A stretch of DNA of 57,889 nt from NCBI GenBank assembly GCA_014584295.1, contig JACTNC010000029.1, forward strand, positions 1 through 57,889. Direction: 5' to 3'. Source of the stretch: Verrucomicrobiota bacterium. GTDB lineage: Bacteria; Verrucomicrobiota; Verrucomicrobiia; Opitutales; Opitutaceae. A model generated the notes under the pieces. That model was not told the DNA's origin. It made no database searches and worked only from the letters and a program-made list of their open reading frames with translations. Both the position numbers and the translations under genes were made by a program. Shown here piece by piece: positions 25,223 through 33,937 of the stretch. How positions within the stretch are numbered: position 1 is the first letter of the stretch; each line of letters opens with the position of its first letter.

Positions 25223-26247
25223 GTTTGGGCGGATGGAAGAAAAACGGCTTTGAGGTCAACCGGTCCGGGGTGAAGCATGCGTTGAAAACCCGCAACGGAT
25301 TCGTCGAGCGGTATGCATTCAGTCCAGGAGGTTACATCCACCTTTCCGGACTGCATGAGCACCAGCGCCTCGGCGAGTTCCTCCTTCTTTGCAGCATAGG
25401 TTCCGAGGACCTGTTTTTCCGGCAGCGTGACCTCGTAGGAGTCGAGTTCCATCCGGTTCTCATGGAGTCCGATCCAGACTGCGGCTCCCCCGGGGCGCAG
25501 CGCTGCGAGGGAGACGCGTTTTGTCGTGCCCGAGCCTGCAGCGTCGACGACAAGGTCGACGCCTTCGCCTTCCGTCCATGACCGGCATTCTGCTGCAACA
25601 TCGTGCGAACGCGCATTGAGGATGTGGGAGGCACCCAGGCGTTGCGCAACAGCGAGGCGCCCATCCGAAACATCGGCCACAATGGTTTTCGCTCCACGAA
25701 TCGCCTGGAGAGCCTGCTGGCACATGAGTCCGATCGGACCCGCGCCGATGACGAGTGCCGAATGAACGGGAAGGTGTTTGGTCAGGTTGACAACGTGCAC
25801 GCCGTTTGCGAGCGGTTCGGCGAGGCATGCCGCCTGTGCGGAAAGATCATCCGGCCAAGGTATGAGGACGCTCATAGGGACCCGGACAAATTCTGCAAAT
25901 GCACCGGCGCGATGCATGCCAAACACCTGGCGTGCCGCGCAGAGATGGGTGTCGCCGCGTCGGCAGCGGACGCAATGCCCGCAGGAAATGACCGAGTTGC
26001 TTACGAAGCGACGTCCGATGAGCGAGCGATCGGCGGGGGTTCCCACGTCCTCGACGATGCCGCAGAACTCGTGTCCCATGACAAGCGGAGGCATTCGCCG
26101 TGGGCTGTGTGACTTGAATGTCTCGATTTCGCTTCCGCACAGACCGCAGGCGGAAACCCGGAGCAGGACCTCGCCGGCTTCAGCCCGAGGCACAGCCAAC
26201 TCTCGAATCTCGAGTTGGTCAAATGATGGATAGTATAGGGCTCTCAA
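25219..26247 (-). CDS. zinc-binding alcohol/sorbitol dehydrogenase (MDR family)
   Basis: A 342-residue medium-chain dehydrogenase. The catalytic zinc site is CGLCGSE with the GHEFCGIVEDVG motif. The structural zinc loop is CGHCVRCRRGDTHLC, four well-spaced cysteines. The NAD-binding region is ALVIGAGPIGLMCQQAL. These are the marks of sorbitol, threonine and galactitol dehydrogenase-like enzymes that oxidise a secondary hydroxyl of a polyol or sugar acid. It opens the leftward four-gene cassette. The 350-base gap to the DUF1080 gene on the other strand should contain its promoter; I see a short GCGCG-TTTTG-CGCGC hairpin there but no clear operator. Confidence 0.92.
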   Translation of the reverse strand: MRALYYPSFDQLEIRELAVPRAEAGEVLLRVSACGLCGSEIETFKSHSPRRMPPLVMGHEFCGIVEDVGTPADRSLIGRRFVSNSVISCGHCVRCRRGDTHLCAARQVFGMHRAGAFAEFVRVPMSVLIPWPDDLSAQAACLAEPLANGVHVVNLTKHLPVHSALVIGAGPIGLMCQQALQAIRGAKTIVADVSDGRLAVAQRLGASHILNARSHDVAAECRSWTEGEGVDLVVDAAGSGTTKRVSLAALRPGGAAVWIGLHENRMELDSYEVTLPEKQVLGTYAAKKEELAEALVLMQSGKVDVTSWTECIPLDESVAGFQRMLHPGPVDLKAVFLPSAQT

Positions 26248-26597
26248 GCTGGAAAGGGATTGAAAGGAAGAATGCGGCGACAGTTCTCGATAGGAGGTGA
26301 CTGCTCACCCGGGGGCCTGCGCGTTTTGCGCGCCCTAGGGTCACAAAGCGGCGGAGAATCCGCGGCAATGAGGAGGGAATGACACCTGACGAATGCGGAC
26401 AACGGAAGAAGAAAAGTTGGGATTCATATCGGGCTCCGCGGCGAATGCAAAACTCGTGGCAATGAAAACGCCCAGCTTGTTTCACGGACGATTGTGCGTA
26501 CGCAGGCAGATGACCTGTTCCCGAGAGACGATTCGTGTACGGTTTCAAATATGCCATTGCCGATTTTCGCGGAGCAGGATTTATTTCGGATCCCACT

Positions 26598-27953
26598 ATG
26601 AAAATGCTTTCTCGTTGCGGAAGATTCGGGTTGCTCGTTACGGTGCTGTTGGCTGCCGGGCTTTGCAGAAGTCTGGCGGCGCCGGCTGGCTTCACACCCT
26701 TATTCAATGGAAAGAATCTTGAGGGCTGGCGCGGAGGGGCAACGCATGACCCCCGTCTGCTGGCGGCGATGTCGCCCGCAGAACGCGAGGCTCAGATTGC
26801 CAAGTGGAATGCGAGTCTGATCGAAATCAAGGATGGGCAGCCGCACTGGCGCGTTCAGGATGGCGAATTGGTGAACGACGGCATGGGGGGCTATGCCACC
26901 ACGGCAAAGGATTACGGTGACTTCGAATTGTTGGTGGATTGGAAGATCACCACCGGCACCGATTCCGGCATCTACCTGCGGGGCGTTCCTCAGGTGCAGA
27001 TCTGGGATCCGGCGAGCCCCGATCCCAAGGGCTACGGGAATGCAAAGGGTTCAGGCGGACTCTGGAACAATGATAAGACCTCTCCCGGCCGCGATCCGCT
27101 GGTGAAGGCGGACAATCCGATTGGCACCTGGAATACTTTCCGAATCGTGATGGTTGGCAGCCGCGTGAGCGTGTGGCTGAACGGCAAACGCGTCGTCAAT
27201 CACGTGATTTTGGAAAACTACTATGACCGCAATCTGCCCGTCGATCAGCGCAGGCCGGTTCTGGCGCGTGGCCCGATCCAGCTCCAGACTCACGGAGGAG
27301 AAACGCGCTGGCGCAACATCATGATCCGTGAGATCGGCAGCGAGGAGGCCTGCGAGATCCTTTCGAAGGCGGGGAAGAAGGGGTTTGAGCCGGTTTTCAA
27401 CGGGCGCAACCTGGATGGATGGTCTGGCGCGAAGGATGCCGTAGCCGTACAGGACGGCGCATTGGTCTGGCAGCGCGGAAAGGGCGGCGTCCTGTTCACC
27501 GATGCGGTCTACTCGGATTTCAAGGCGCGCGTGTGGTTCAAGGTTCCACCGGCCGGCAACAATGGCCTGGCGATTCGGTATCCCGGGACAGGAAATCCGG
27601 CCTATGATGGCATGTGTGAGCTGCAGATCATCGATCAGGATTATGAGACCCATCGAGGACCCATCGATCCGCGTCAGCAGCACGGATCAGCCTATGGGAT
27701 GGTTGCAGCCCAACGCGGGTATCAGCATCCGGTTGGGGACTGGAATTTCGAGGAGGTGACCGTTCACGGGTCAAAGGTGAAGGTGGAGCTCAATGGTACG
27801 GTTATTCTGGATACAGATCTCAGCAAGGTGGACCTGTCGAAGGTGCTGCAGAACAAGGCGCACCCTGGAAAGGATCTCCCGAGCGGGCATTTTGGTTTTG
27901 CGGGGCACAATGATCCCGTCGCATTCAAGAATGTCCTTATCAAACGCCTCTGA
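26598..27953 (+). CDS. exported tandem DUF1080 (3-keto-disaccharide hydrolase) protein
   Basis: About 451 residues from the ATG at 26598. A signal peptide (LLVTVLLAAGLCRSLAA) is followed by two copies of the DUF1080/PF06439 jelly-roll domain. The first opens GFTPLFNGKNLEGWRG and contains DFELLVDWKITTGTDSGIYL. The second opens GFEPVFNGRNLDGWSG and contains DFKARVWFKVPPAGNNGLAI. The family acts on 3-keto-glycosides, cleaving them by elimination or hydration once an oxidoreductase has made the 3-keto group. The tandem arrangement could allow two substrates or one active plus one binding domain. It is followed 14 bases later by a TIM-barrel epimerase gene, probably in one transcript. Confidence 0.88.
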   Translation: MKMLSRCGRFGLLVTVLLAAGLCRSLAAPAGFTPLFNGKNLEGWRGGATHDPRLLAAMSPAEREAQIAKWNASLIEIKDGQPHWRVQDGELVNDGMGGYATTAKDYGDFELLVDWKITTGTDSGIYLRGVPQVQIWDPASPDPKGYGNAKGSGGLWNNDKTSPGRDPLVKADNPIGTWNTFRIVMVGSRVSVWLNGKRVVNHVILENYYDRNLPVDQRRPVLARGPIQLQTHGGETRWRNIMIREIGSEEACEILSKAGKKGFEPVFNGRNLDGWSGAKDAVAVQDGALVWQRGKGGVLFTDAVYSDFKARVWFKVPPAGNNGLAIRYPGTGNPAYDGMCELQIIDQDYETHRGPIDPRQQHGSAYGMVAAQRGYQHPVGDWNFEEVTVHGSKVKVELNGTVILDTDLSKVDLSKVLQNKAHPGKDLPSGHFGFAGHNDPVAFKNVLIKRL

Positions 27954-27967
27954 GGAGACCGTACACC

Positions 27968-28903
27968 ATGCAAACTCGTCGATCCTTCATTGGAAATGCC
28001 GCGCTGGGTGTCTTGGCGTCGTCGGCGCTGGCGAAGGCGGCCGCTCAGTCAGCAGGCAAGGCAGCACCCGCACCGCAAAACGCGCGTCGTTATCAGAAGG
28101 CGTTCATGTGGGCCACGCTTCGAAGCAAGACCTCTGAAAAACTCAGCGTGCTCGAAAAATTCAGGCTCCTTGCAGCAGCGGGGTTTGATGGCGTTGAGGT
28201 TCCGAGTGCGATGGATCAGGCGGAGATCCTGGCCGCGAAGAAGGAGACGAGCCTGAAGGTGCCCAGTATCGTGGTGGCGACCCACTGGCTGAAGCCGTTG
28301 ACGGATCCCAGCGCGAGTGTGCGTGAGGTTGGCCTGGAAGGGCTGCGCCAGGCACTGCGCGATGCGCACGCCTACGGCGCGAGTTCGGTCCTTCTGGTGC
28401 CCGGCAAGGTGACCAAGGAGGTTTCCTATGCCGATGCCTACACGCGCTCGCAGGAGGAGATCGCCAAGGCGATCCCGCTCGCGGAGTCCCTGGGGGTGGT
28501 CATCGCTGTCGAGAATGTGTGGAATCAGTTCCTGCTCAGCCCACTGGAGGCGGTGCGCTACGTGGATTCATTCAGGAGCCCGTGGGTGCGCTGGCATTTC
28601 GATGTCGGCAATGTGGTCAACTTTGGGTACCCGGAGCAGTGGATCCGAATCCTCGGACACCGGATCGTGAAGATTCACGTCAAGGAATACAGCCGGAAGA
28701 TCCGCGATGAGCATGGGCCCTATGCGGGATTCAAGATCGATCTGATGGAGGGCGATTCCGACTGGCCGGCTGTCATGCGGGCCTTGGATCAGGTTGGCTA
28801 TTCGGGCTGGCTGATCACCGAACAGTATCACCCGCCTACGATGGATGATGCCACCTGGCTGAAGCACTTGTCCGCAAAACTCGACGCCATCATCGCGGTG
28901 TAG
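27968..28903 (+). CDS. sugar phosphate isomerase/epimerase-like TIM barrel, Tat-type signal
   Basis: A 311-residue protein. The N-terminus MQTRRSFIGNAALGVLASSA has the RRSFIG form of a twin-arginine signal, so the enzyme is probably exported folded, with a metal. The mature part is an AP-endonuclease-2-like TIM barrel (KFRLLAAAGFDGVEVPSAMD, AIPLAESLGVVIAVENVWNQ, RWHFDVGNVVNFGYPEQWIR, KIHVKEYSRKIRD) with the metal-binding Glu, Asp and His of the family. Such barrels act as epimerases, isomerases or 3-keto-glycoside eliminases. With the tandem DUF1080 gene just upstream it plausibly belongs to an oxidation-elimination-hydration route for glycosides. Confidence 0.9.
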   Translation: MQTRRSFIGNAALGVLASSALAKAAAQSAGKAAPAPQNARRYQKAFMWATLRSKTSEKLSVLEKFRLLAAAGFDGVEVPSAMDQAEILAAKKETSLKVPSIVVATHWLKPLTDPSASVREVGLEGLRQALRDAHAYGASSVLLVPGKVTKEVSYADAYTRSQEEIAKAIPLAESLGVVIAVENVWNQFLLSPLEAVRYVDSFRSPWVRWHFDVGNVVNFGYPEQWIRILGHRIVKIHVKEYSRKIRDEHGPYAGFKIDLMEGDSDWPAVMRALDQVGYSGWLITEQYHPPTMDDATWLKHLSAKLDAIIAV

Positions 28904-28919
28904 GTTCGCTTCGACATGT

Positions 28920-28931
28920 TGAGTATACTCA
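28920..28931. repeat. 12-base perfect palindrome
   Basis: TGAGTATACTCA reads the same on both strands and lies 17 bases after the stop of the epimerase gene. It is too short for a strong terminator and no role is known; it could be a protein site or chance. Confidence 0.25.
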
Positions 28932-28990
28932 GTGCGGCGGAGTAGTCCGTACGGCGACGACCGCCTCAGCATCGCACGCCAGAGCATAAT

Positions 28991-29014
28991 GACGAAGTTA
29001 GGCGAACTTCGGTC
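28991..29014. terminator. hairpin between convergent genes
   Basis: GACGAAGTT (28991-28999) pairs with AACTTCGGTC (29005-29014) with one bulged base around a 5-base loop. It lies between the rightward epimerase gene and the leftward hipA-like gene, where a bidirectional terminator would be expected. No T tract follows. Confidence 0.4.
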
Positions 29015-29024
29015 ACAAGCGATT

Positions 29025-30299
29025 TCACAGAGTTTCCTTTGGAAGCGAGACTGGCGGCCTCCCTTTGGGCAGGCTTAGCGATAGGGATCCTTCGGACCAT
29101 GCCTTGCGCATGCGTTCTTGGGTTTCCTTTGCCTGGGGATCGAGATCGGTCAGGTCGGCCAATTCGTGAGCGACACCGGCAACTCCATCAACAACCTCGG
29201 AAACGATTGCCTTCGCTGCGGCCTCGGTGAGCTGGCACCGCTGACGGCCGAATCGCACCAGCCGTTTGGCATCCGGCCAACGCTTGGTGCTATCTAGGGT
29301 CAGCGCGAGACTGTCGTTAGGCAGGTAAACAGAGGTGGTGACGATGTCGAAGGCGGGCGCCAGTGACACCGTGCCGGTCGAGTCGTCGTAGAGCACGCCA
29401 AAGTTCTTTCGGTGGGCATCACCGTTGCGCACGGCGACAGATAGGACAAGCGACCGGAAGAAGCGGGCCAATTCCGCTGCCGTGCCCTCCGGCCCACGCA
29501 AGCTGCTGGCCAGTGTCGCGGTCAATTGCTCGTAACTGCCCTCATATTTCTCGCGGGACAGCCGGCCATCGAGTGCGCATCCGTCCTCGAAGGCAAGGTA
29601 GGTTCCGTCCGCCTTGAGGTCGAAGCGCTCCACAATCAGGAGATGGCCACCGGTCGCGATCTCGACGGGCGGCACCGACAATCCCGCACGTCTGGCCGCC
29701 TTCAGGCAAAAATACTCGTTGGCCGCCAACCCAGGATACTTTCCAGCGTCGAAAGATTTGACGATGTGCGTGGTGCCGTTAGCCGTCACTCGCTCGCCCA
29801 CCGGCACCGGGCTGAACTTGCTGGTGCCAAGGCTGCCGTCATCGCGGATCAACAGCTTCGGCTGGACACCTGCGACACCGGAGTACTGGGCGTAGCGCTG
29901 GAGCAGATGTGCAAACAGTCCGTCGGTCCCGCGGCTGGCAAGGAGTGCTCGCAGATTCTGTGCCGGCACTTGGTCGAGTTCCTCGGACGACGACCCAAAC
30001 CGCAGCCGACCGATCAGGGAGCGGCCGACAATTTCCAGAAGGGCGAGGTCGTCGAAAACCGGTAGCGCCTTCGAGAACATGTTGTTGAGCGCTTCCCGCA
30101 GAGCCCCCTCGGGCAGACTCATGTCGAACACCGGATGCAGCACGGAGGCGCGCTCAGCGTGATACGGCGCGCGGTTGACCGGCATCAACAACGACACCGC
30201 CAGCCCCTCCGGCACCCCCTCGTCATAGACGAAACGATTTGCCGGGTCCTCGCGGGTGAGTGCGCCGACGGCGCGCCGATTTACGAAGACGTTAGGCAC
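29025..30299 (-). CDS. hipA: HipA family serine/threonine kinase (toxin-type)
   Basis: A 424-residue HipA-like kinase. It has the N-terminal HipA domain (VFVNRRAVGALTRED, PVFDMSLPEGALREAL), the loop GVAGVQPKLLI near residue 148, the catalytic segment SVAVRNGDAHRKNFGVLYDD with the kinase aspartate near residue 287, and the metal-binding LAPAFDIVTT that follows. E. coli HipA phosphorylates glutamyl-tRNA synthetase and is neutralised by HipB; targets of other HipA proteins differ. The gene overlaps the XRE regulator gene by 8 bases, the normal antitoxin-first order. All recognisable catalytic motifs are present, so it looks functional. Confidence 0.9.
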   Translation of the reverse strand: MPNVFVNRRAVGALTREDPANRFVYDEGVPEGLAVSLLMPVNRAPYHAERASVLHPVFDMSLPEGALREALNNMFSKALPVFDDLALLEIVGRSLIGRLRFGSSSEELDQVPAQNLRALLASRGTDGLFAHLLQRYAQYSGVAGVQPKLLIRDDGSLGTSKFSPVPVGERVTANGTTHIVKSFDAGKYPGLAANEYFCLKAARRAGLSVPPVEIATGGHLLIVERFDLKADGTYLAFEDGCALDGRLSREKYEGSYEQLTATLASSLRGPEGTAAELARFFRSLVLSVAVRNGDAHRKNFGVLYDDSTGTVSLAPAFDIVTTSVYLPNDSLALTLDSTKRWPDAKRLVRFGRQRCQLTEAAAKAIVSEVVDGVAGVAHELADLTDLDPQAKETQERMRKAWSEGSLSLSLPKGRPPVSLPKETL

Positions 30300-30606
30300 C
30301 GTGCTTGTCCGGGTTCAGGTTCGCCAGAATGGTGTCGGTCTCCCGAAAGGCCGCCTGTCGCTCTTCGCGATTGCGGGCGTAGGCCTCGTGCAGCGTCAGC
30401 GGTCGACGTGGCCGGATCACGATCTCCAAGCCTAGGCGATCCCCAATCTGAGCCAGCTTTCGGATGCCGAGATCGCCAATGACTCCGTTCTCCAGCTGCG
30501 AGATGGTTGCACGGCTCATTCCCAAACGCCTAGCCAGCTCGGCCTGAGTCAAGCCTGCTTGTTTCCGTGCGTCTCGAATCATTAAGCCTGTTTGCGCAAA
30601 GTCCAT
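30292..30606 (-). CDS. hipB: HipB-like XRE antitoxin/repressor
   Basis: A helix-turn-helix protein of about 104 residues from the ATG at 30606. The Cro/C1-type domain is clear (MIRDARKQAGLTQAELARRL, MSRATISQLENGVIGDLGIR), followed by a basic C-terminal tail. Longer forms from 30624 or 30666 are possible. I prefer 30606 because the upstream codons fall inside a near-perfect palindrome and a probable promoter. HipB-type proteins bind HipA and repress their own operon. The overlap with hipA and the operator-like repeats support a working toxin-antitoxin unit. Confidence 0.82.
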   Translation of the reverse strand: MDFAQTGLMIRDARKQAGLTQAELARRLGMSRATISQLENGVIGDLGIRKLAQIGDRLGLEIVIRPRRPLTLHEAYARNREERQAAFRETDTILANLNPDKHGA

Positions 30607-30624
30607 GTATCGTATGCGATGCAT
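30605..30624. promoter_or_regulatory. probable HipB operator, proximal site
   Basis: ATGTATCG-TATG-CGATGCAT is a near-perfect inverted repeat (7 of 8 paired bases per arm) that abuts the preferred start of hipB. Its half-site ATGTATCG recurs at 30656. Paired palindromes upstream of hipB are the known mode of autoregulation in E. coli. Confidence 0.45.
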
Positions 30625-30655
30625 TGTTTGATTAAATGCCAATTCTTCAAGTAAA

Positions 30656-30674
30656 ATGTATCGCATATAATACG
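30656..30674. promoter_or_regulatory. probable HipB operator, distal site over the -10 region
   Basis: ATGTATCGCATATAATACG repeats the half-site of 30605-30624. On the minus strand the same stretch contains TATTAT, a plausible -10 element, with TTTGAT 16 bases upstream as a possible -35. Binding here would block the promoter. Confidence 0.35.
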
Positions 30675-31058
30675 CGTGGAGGCCTCACATCAAACTCGGG
30701 CGCTCTCGTCCACGATTGGAGCGGAAACGAATTGACACCCTATCATTAGCCGACGAATGAGACTCGCATGATGGACTCAGCCCCTAGGTCGGTGATTGGG
30801 GCAGTGTCGAGCGCAAGGATTGGGAGGCACGGCGCACGCACGCAGTGCCTTGGCCTTGGAAGCCTCCCTATGCGGAGTAGTGGGAAAATGCGGTTGCTGC
30901 GACACGGGGCTGCCGTTTGGAGGCCGCAGATTCCAATTAGGAATCGACTCATAGGTGAGCATGCCGCCACGGCGCGATTTGACTCCTTTACCTTGCGTGA
31001 CAACCGCACGGATCTCCTGGCCGTGGAGGGGAAACAGTGAGTACGTAAGTTTGATAAT
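30675..31058. other. intergenic region between hipB and sulfatase genes
   Basis: About 385 bases with no gene I can support. It must contain the leftward hipBA promoter and a rightward promoter for the sulfatase. Reading frames here are rich in Arg, Pro and Ser and match no family I know. No insertion sequence ends are seen. Confidence 0.4.
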
Positions 31059-32420
31059 TTGAACATGAAGAGATTCACATATGCAGTGTTGCATCTTCGC
31101 GCCATTCTCCGGGCCTTTGTGGTTCTCCTGTCACTGGGCTGTGTCGCGCAGGCGGCCGAGGTCCGTCGGCCAAACATCGTGTTGATACTCACGGACGACA
31201 TGGGGGTAGGGGACCTTGGCGTCTATGGAGGCAGGCAAGTGCCAACGCCGAATATTGATCGCCTGGCGGCGGAGGGCACACGATTTACCCAGTATTATTC
31301 GGCTTCGCCGATCTGCTCGCCTTCCCGTTGCGGGATCATCACGGGCATGTATCCGGCCCGCTGGCGGATCACGAGTTTTCTGCAGACCCGAAAGGGAAAT
31401 GCTGCATGCGAAATGGCCGACTTCCTGGATCCCGCCGCGCCGTCATTGCCTCGGGCATTGAAAGCGGGCGGCTATGCAACGGCGCATTTTGGCAAGTGGC
31501 ACCTGGGCGGCGGGCGTGATGTGCACAACGCACCGAAATTTGCGGCCTACGGTTACGACGAAAACGCGGGCACCTATGAGAGCCCGGAGCCGCATCCGGA
31601 CCTGACTGCGACGAACTGGATCTGGTCCGACAAGGATCGCGTGAAGCGGTGGAACCGGACGGCATTCTTTGTGGACAAGACCTTGGATTTTCTTGAACGC
31701 CATCGTGACACCCCATGTTTTGTCAATCTATGGCCGGATGATGTGCATACGCCGTGGGTTCCGGACGAAGTTTCAGACCGAAAGGATCTGCCGAAGAACC
31801 TGCGCCCGGTTCTCGCAGAATATGACCGGCAGATGGGGCGACTGCTCGATGGTCTGAAGGCCCGTGGTCTTGAGGAGAATACCATCGTCATTTTTACAAG
31901 TGACAATGGAGCGCTGCCGACCTTCGACGGGGAGCGCTCCGGAATCTACCGTGGTCACAAACTTGCCCTGTGGGAGGGCGGCATTCGTATGCCTTTCATC
32001 GTCCGTTGGCCCGGACATGTGCCTGCCGGACGCGCGGACGAGACATCCGTGCTATCGGCTGTGGATCTGTTTCCCACCCTGTGCGCCATAGCAGGCGCAA
32101 GATTGCCTGAAGGCCATGCCTTTGATGGCTTCAACGTGGAGGCGGTATGGTTTGGCAACCCGTGGGAACGTGCAACTCCCCTCTATTGGGAATACGGCCG
32201 TAACAACGCGTCATTCAAGTTTGGCCCCGACCCGAGTCCCAATCTCGCAGTGCGCGAGGGAAACTGGAAGCTGTTGCGCAATGCGGATGGGAGCCAGGTT
32301 CAACTCTATGACGTGGTAGGCGACCCGGGAGAGACGATCAATCTCGCTGCGCGCTATCCTGAACGGGTGAGCGACCTCGAGAGGAAACTTATGGCATGGC
32401 GGGCGACCTGGCCGAAGTGA
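31059..32420 (+). CDS. exported arylsulfatase-type sulfatase
   Basis: A 453-residue sulfatase. A signal peptide (LRAFVVLLSLGCVAQAAE) is followed by the metal site RPNIVLILTDDMGVGDLG, the formylglycine motif CSPSR in SASPICSPSRCGIITGMYPA, and downstream FGKWHLGG and TIVIFTSDNGALPTF with the Asp/Asn metal ligands. The motif uses cysteine, so activity requires an oxidative (FGE) or radical SAM (anSME) maturase. The SUMF-domain protein at 46331-47437 lacks the FGE cysteines, so a maturase must be elsewhere. Members desulfate sulfated glycans. It stands alone, convergent with the beta-propeller gene. Confidence 0.92.
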   Translation: MNMKRFTYAVLHLRAILRAFVVLLSLGCVAQAAEVRRPNIVLILTDDMGVGDLGVYGGRQVPTPNIDRLAAEGTRFTQYYSASPICSPSRCGIITGMYPARWRITSFLQTRKGNAACEMADFLDPAAPSLPRALKAGGYATAHFGKWHLGGGRDVHNAPKFAAYGYDENAGTYESPEPHPDLTATNWIWSDKDRVKRWNRTAFFVDKTLDFLERHRDTPCFVNLWPDDVHTPWVPDEVSDRKDLPKNLRPVLAEYDRQMGRLLDGLKARGLEENTIVIFTSDNGALPTFDGERSGIYRGHKLALWEGGIRMPFIVRWPGHVPAGRADETSVLSAVDLFPTLCAIAGARLPEGHAFDGFNVEAVWFGNPWERATPLYWEYGRNNASFKFGPDPSPNLAVREGNWKLLRNADGSQVQLYDVVGDPGETINLAARYPERVSDLERKLMAWRATWPK

Positions 32421-32438
32421 TCACCCGCTGGCGAAAAT

Positions 32439-33665
32439 CTACTTCCCAATCCAGGCGCTTAGGTCAATGCGGTGGAGCTGAGGCGCACCGTCGACTGGCA
32501 TATTGAAATACACGTATCTGCAGTCTTGCGAAAATGCCGGATTGACGTGGGTGCCGTTCACCCAGATCGGCCCCTGGGGCACGTTCATGAGGATGGCCAG
32601 CGGCTCTGTGCTGCCGGTCCGGAAGAGTTTCATCACGACAGGGTCCGTCGTATAGATACTCTCCGACACCAGATACCGACGATCTGGGGATAGCCCCATG
32701 TGATTGCCTGGGCCGCCCAGCGTTTCGATGTATTTCCCATCCCGATCCCAACGGTGGCACTGCAGGTGGTCAGGCCCACCACCGCGCTTGTGCCCAAAAA
32801 TGGTGGTGTCGTCATACCACTGCTGGTGAAGTGGCTTGGCTGGAGTATTGAAGGGCCTGACATCGGATCCGTCGGCCCGGCAGGTGACAACCTTCTCCTG
32901 CCCCTTCTTGGGATCGAGTCGGATGCTGATATAGGTTCCCTTCGGACTCAGCTCCGCGTGAGCGATCATCCAATCGGCTGGCTCATCGCTTTCCTTGTAT
33001 AGGGCTTTCAGCTTCCCAAGGTCATTTTCGAGATCGACGACCTGGGTTACATTGCCAGCCTTATAGAGATAGAGTCCTCTGCGACCAAGACTGCTGCCTT
33101 TCGGATACTTCTTTCCATCCACGATGAGGAGGACGGAGTTGTTCGGAGTGTCGCCATGTCCCAACGAACCTTCCAGCGGGCCGAGCACCAGATCGCCATT
33201 CTTCCGGACGACATAGGTCACGAAACAATCTCGCGCTGGCAGGTAGTCCATGTAAGCGAGCGTATCGTTATCCAGCCAGATTTGCATCGCACCGTCGTGC
33301 CAGCGGGCGCGATTGAGATCCCGGATCTTTACATGGTTCTTGAGATTTGAGTCGCAAACATAGAGCGCGCCCTTCGAGAACCCGCTCTTCGACGGAATGC
33401 CTGGCTTGGGCTGTGCCTTCCAGTCAAAGGCAACATAGACAATGCTTTTGCCATCCGGACTCTCCGGGCTGTTGCCGAAGATCCCCTTCTCCGTGGCCTG
33501 ACCCGAAATGGGCGAAATCCGTTCGTATATCACGCCTGCCGTGACTGCCGGCGAGGTCGGAGGGGCGACATTCGCAGCCGAAGCTGACTGAGCATGCATC
33601 GCGAACGAGCCACCGAGCAGGGCGCATTGAATTGCGAGAAAGGAACGGAAGTTGGGTTGCTTCAT
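32439..33665 (-). CDS. exported beta-propeller protein (oligogalacturonate lyase/TolB-like)
   Basis: A 408-residue protein. The signal peptide (SFLAIQCALLGGSFAMHAQS) is followed by PAVTAGVIYERISPISGQAT and a series of propeller blades, e.g. GNSPESPDGKSIVYVAF, DWMIAHAELSPKGTYISIRL and NHMGLSPDRRYLVSESIY. The propeller with SPDG-type repeats is shared by TolB-like proteins and family PL22 oligogalacturonate lyases, and conserved His residues (WYDDTTIFGHKRGGGPDHLQ, then CHRW) might be a lyase metal site. I cannot decide between a pectin-related lyase and a structural propeller. A degenerate fragment resembling its N-terminus is found at 57640-57834. Confidence 0.72.
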   Translation of the reverse strand: MKQPNFRSFLAIQCALLGGSFAMHAQSASAANVAPPTSPAVTAGVIYERISPISGQATEKGIFGNSPESPDGKSIVYVAFDWKAQPKPGIPSKSGFSKGALYVCDSNLKNHVKIRDLNRARWHDGAMQIWLDNDTLAYMDYLPARDCFVTYVVRKNGDLVLGPLEGSLGHGDTPNNSVLLIVDGKKYPKGSSLGRRGLYLYKAGNVTQVVDLENDLGKLKALYKESDEPADWMIAHAELSPKGTYISIRLDPKKGQEKVVTCRADGSDVRPFNTPAKPLHQQWYDDTTIFGHKRGGGPDHLQCHRWDRDGKYIETLGGPGNHMGLSPDRRYLVSESIYTTDPVVMKLFRTGSTEPLAILMNVPQGPIWVNGTHVNPAFSQDCRYVYFNMPVDGAPQLHRIDLSAWIGK

Positions 33666-33937
33666 GTGGAGATATCAGGGTCCACCGACCCTCATTCCGC
33701 ACACCGAACTTGGCAACCGGCTTGTCACTTGCTCTGTAAAGTCGAGGCATTCCTCATCGGATTGGCGCGGTGCATGGCGGAATCTCGTCGAATTGGAGAG
33801 AAGTACGGTGGGTCCGTTCTCTATCGAAACCAGAGAGTTCCGTTACTCGAATCGACGCGCAGGTTTCGATGCTTGACGGAATTTGCTCAATTTGAGCTCA
33901 ACACAAACAAGTGGGGAACCGCAGATAATCCTCTGGA

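Noticed and set aside
30746..31201. Minus-strand frame across the intergenic gap before the sulfatase gene
   Set aside because: It runs into the sulfatase gene antisense, is rich in Arg, Ser and Cys, and shows no family features.
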